NCBI RefSeq assembly: GCF_030408775.1
Contig: NZ_CP047210.1
Coordinates: forward strand, 1,116,001 to 1,180,000
Length of the DNA: 64,000 nucleotides
From: Corynebacterium fournieri
GTDB taxonomy: Bacteria; Actinomycetota; Actinomycetes; Mycobacteriales; Mycobacteriaceae
Direction of reading: 5' to 3'
The translations under genes were made by a program, and so were the position numbers. The notes beneath the pieces were generated by a model, which was given only the letters and a program-made list of their open reading frames with translations, did no database searches and was not told where the DNA came from. Shown piece after piece: positions 62,745-64,000 of the stretch (positions are counted from its first letter, which is position 1; each line of letters starts with the position of its first letter).

Positions 62745-63326
62745 GTGATGCCTGCCCTCGAACGCTGCGTAGCCCGCCTTTCCACCCCCGGCGGCGGCTA
62801 CTGCTCGGGCGTGCTCATCGGCCCAGACGTGGTGCTGACCTGCGCCCACTTCTTCGCGCGGCGCGAAGCCTCGAGCGTGAGCGTGCGTGTTGACGGCTCC
62901 GCGTACCCGCTTAGCAGCCTCAGCACAGTCCGCGGCACGGACGTCGCGCTCGTGCGCCTGCCAAAGCCGGTCGAGGCTTCTCCCCTTCCCCTCGGGCCTC
63001 TGCCGCGCCCACTTTCCCGGACGATGACGCTTGGCTTCGGCGGGAGGGCCGATAGCGTGCAAACTCGTCCCGGATTGTTCCTGGGCACACTGCCGCTGTC
63101 GTGGTCGCGCACGGGTGCGACACGCGTGCGCCCGGCGGGGCTTTTATACGCTAACCCGCCCGCGGTCAAAGGCGATTCGGGCGGGCCGGTGTTGGTCGAC
63201 GGCAAGGTCGTCGGCGTGCAGTCGTTGATCCTGGACCCGTGGGGCCGAAACTTGCGCATCGCCACGGTGGCGCTGTGGCCCGTGGGCCTGGCCGCCGCGC
63301 TGCGCGGTTTGGACGGACGCGCCTAG
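62745..63326 (+). CDS. Trypsin-like serine protease
   Basis: 193 residues from a GTG (an ATG follows at once). The triad is visible: His in 'VLTCAHFFARRE', Asp in 'GTDVALVRLPKP' and Ser in 'AVKGDSGGPVLVDG'. No signal peptide is present, which is odd for a chymotrypsin-fold protease; it may be cytosolic or use an unrecognised route. Its last four bases overlap the convergent helicase gene. Confidence 0.82.
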   Translation: MMPALERCVARLSTPGGGYCSGVLIGPDVVLTCAHFFARREASSVSVRVDGSAYPLSSLSTVRGTDVALVRLPKPVEASPLPLGPLPRPLSRTMTLGFGGRADSVQTRPGLFLGTLPLSWSRTGATRVRPAGLLYANPPAVKGDSGGPVLVDGKVVGVQSLILDPWGRNLRIATVALWPVGLAAALRGLDGRA

Positions 63327-64000
63327 TTTCCAATTGCCACCACGCCGCGGCGGATGGCGTCCACGGCTCGGTTGGCGTTGTCGCGGATCGTGTCCGAGTA
63401 CCCTGTTTTCTTGATCTGCTCCAGCAGGTCAATCACCTGACGGCACCAACGCACGAAGTCGCCCGGTGTCAGCTCTGCGCCAGATTCGGCTGCGGCGGCG
63501 AGCGCGTACCCGAGCGGGGCGCCCGCGGTCCATTGGTGGACGGACAAGCAGAAACCGGGGTCCGGCAGGCGGGTCGCCGGCAGGTTGTGGCGCTGCTCGT
63601 CGGAGACCAGTTCGCCGTAGATGCGCATGGTCTCGTTCATGGCGTCGGCCATGGCGTCGGTCGCTGCTTCGGGGTTGCCGCCAGTTGCACGTCGGTTTTC
63701 AAAGACGAGCATGGAGGCGACGCCTGCGAGTTCCGCCGGGTCCAGCCCGTCCCAGATGCCGCGCTTGAGGCACTGCGCCACAAGCAGGTCGGAGACGTTG
63801 TGGATGCGCGAGAGGCGTTCGCCTTCGTCGGTGACCTGCGGTTCGCCGTCGTGAAGCTCGACGTAGTCCATCTCTGTGAGCAATCCGATGATGCGCTCGA
63901 ACGTGCGGCCCAGCGAATCGGTGGAGGTGTCTACGCGTTGCTCTAGCTTGGCCAGGGCGCGCTCCTCGCGCACGATGTCCTCGGCAGTGCGGGCGAGCAG
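63323..64000 (-). CDS. helY: DEAD/DEAH helicase HelY, C-terminal part
   Basis: The gene continues beyond the right end, so only the last about 225 residues are seen. The segment 'YVELHDGEPQVTDEGERLSRIHNVSDLLVAQCLKRGIWDGLDPAELAGVASMLVFENRR' followed by 'LTPGDFVRWCRQVIDLLEQI' is the DSHCT domain of Ski2/Mtr4-like RNA helicases. In M. tuberculosis the matching protein is HelY (Rv2092c). Helicase motifs lie outside the window. Confidence 0.85.
   Translation of the reverse strand: MLARTAEDIVREERALAKLEQRVDTSTDSLGRTFERIIGLLTEMDYVELHDGEPQVTDEGERLSRIHNVSDLLVAQCLKRGIWDGLDPAELAGVASMLVFENRRATGGNPEAATDAMADAMNETMRIYGELVSDEQRHNLPATRLPDPGFCLSVHQWTAGAPLGYALAAAAESGAELTPGDFVRWCRQVIDLLEQIKKTGYSDTIRDNANRAVDAIRRGVVAIGN

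Overview
The window looks like a Corynebacterium chromosome: high GC, strong conservation of corynebacterial and mycobacterial gene order, OdhI with its ETTSVFRADLL phosphorylation motif, FtsR, RbpA, SteA/SteB, and polyprenol mannose synthase (Ppm) and apolipoprotein N-acyltransferase encoded as two separate proteins. It is probably not C. glutamicum itself, because pyrG is missing from its usual place and a pyruvate formate-lyase locus is present. No CRISPR array, insertion sequence or prophage is visible. No sequence search could be run, so every family call is by recognition.

Layout. 1-5.1 kb: the end of argH, a three-gene surface module (solute-binding anchor protein, solute-binding plus vWA lipoprotein, XpaC-like membrane protein), a 59-residue Trm112-like protein and tyrS. 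5.1-11.1 kb: a complete 16S-23S-5S rRNA operon with promoter, processing stem and terminator. 11.1-11.99 kb: about 900 bases without a convincing gene, but with decayed copies of a composite repeat. 12-28.3 kb: a long forward-strand housekeeping run (RGG/TPR protein, HAD phosphatase, tlyA, nadK, recN, steA, steB, NUDIX, xerD, a surface protein, parA, scpA, scpB, rluB-type gene, cmk, der). 28.3-33.4 kb: accessory stretch with two related esterases around a divergent methyltransferase, a lipid kinase, a gamma-carbonic-anhydrase-like protein, a broken 3-hydroxyacyl-CoA dehydrogenase, a glyoxalase-like gene and tRNA-Pro. 33.5-40.1 kb: YchJ, a hydrolase-OsmC fusion, secA2, odhI, ftsR, a DUF151 gene and a second MerR gene. 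40.1-49.4 kb: mainly reverse strand (vWA protein, misnamed glycosylase-like protein, two CNNM/CBS proteins, DEAD helicase, gnd, corA) with one forward thioesterase. 49.6-52.9 kb: an anaerobic pyruvate formate-lyase operon. 53-64 kb: ndh, a CFA-synthase-like protein, YceI, a zinc-ribbon protein, rbpA, an envelope operon (pepQ, DprE2-like reductase, fxsA, lnt, ppm1), a trypsin-like protease and the 3' part of helY.

The most unusual system is the pyruvate formate-lyase. The large subunit carries the catalytic cysteine pair but stops before the glycyl-radical domain. That domain is encoded by a separate 83-codon gene with its own ribosome binding site, between pflB and pflA. Other notable points are palindromic or overlapping divergent promoters driving apparently leaderless genes, a SigH/SigR-type promoter at rbpA, and the composite repeats downstream of the rRNA operon.
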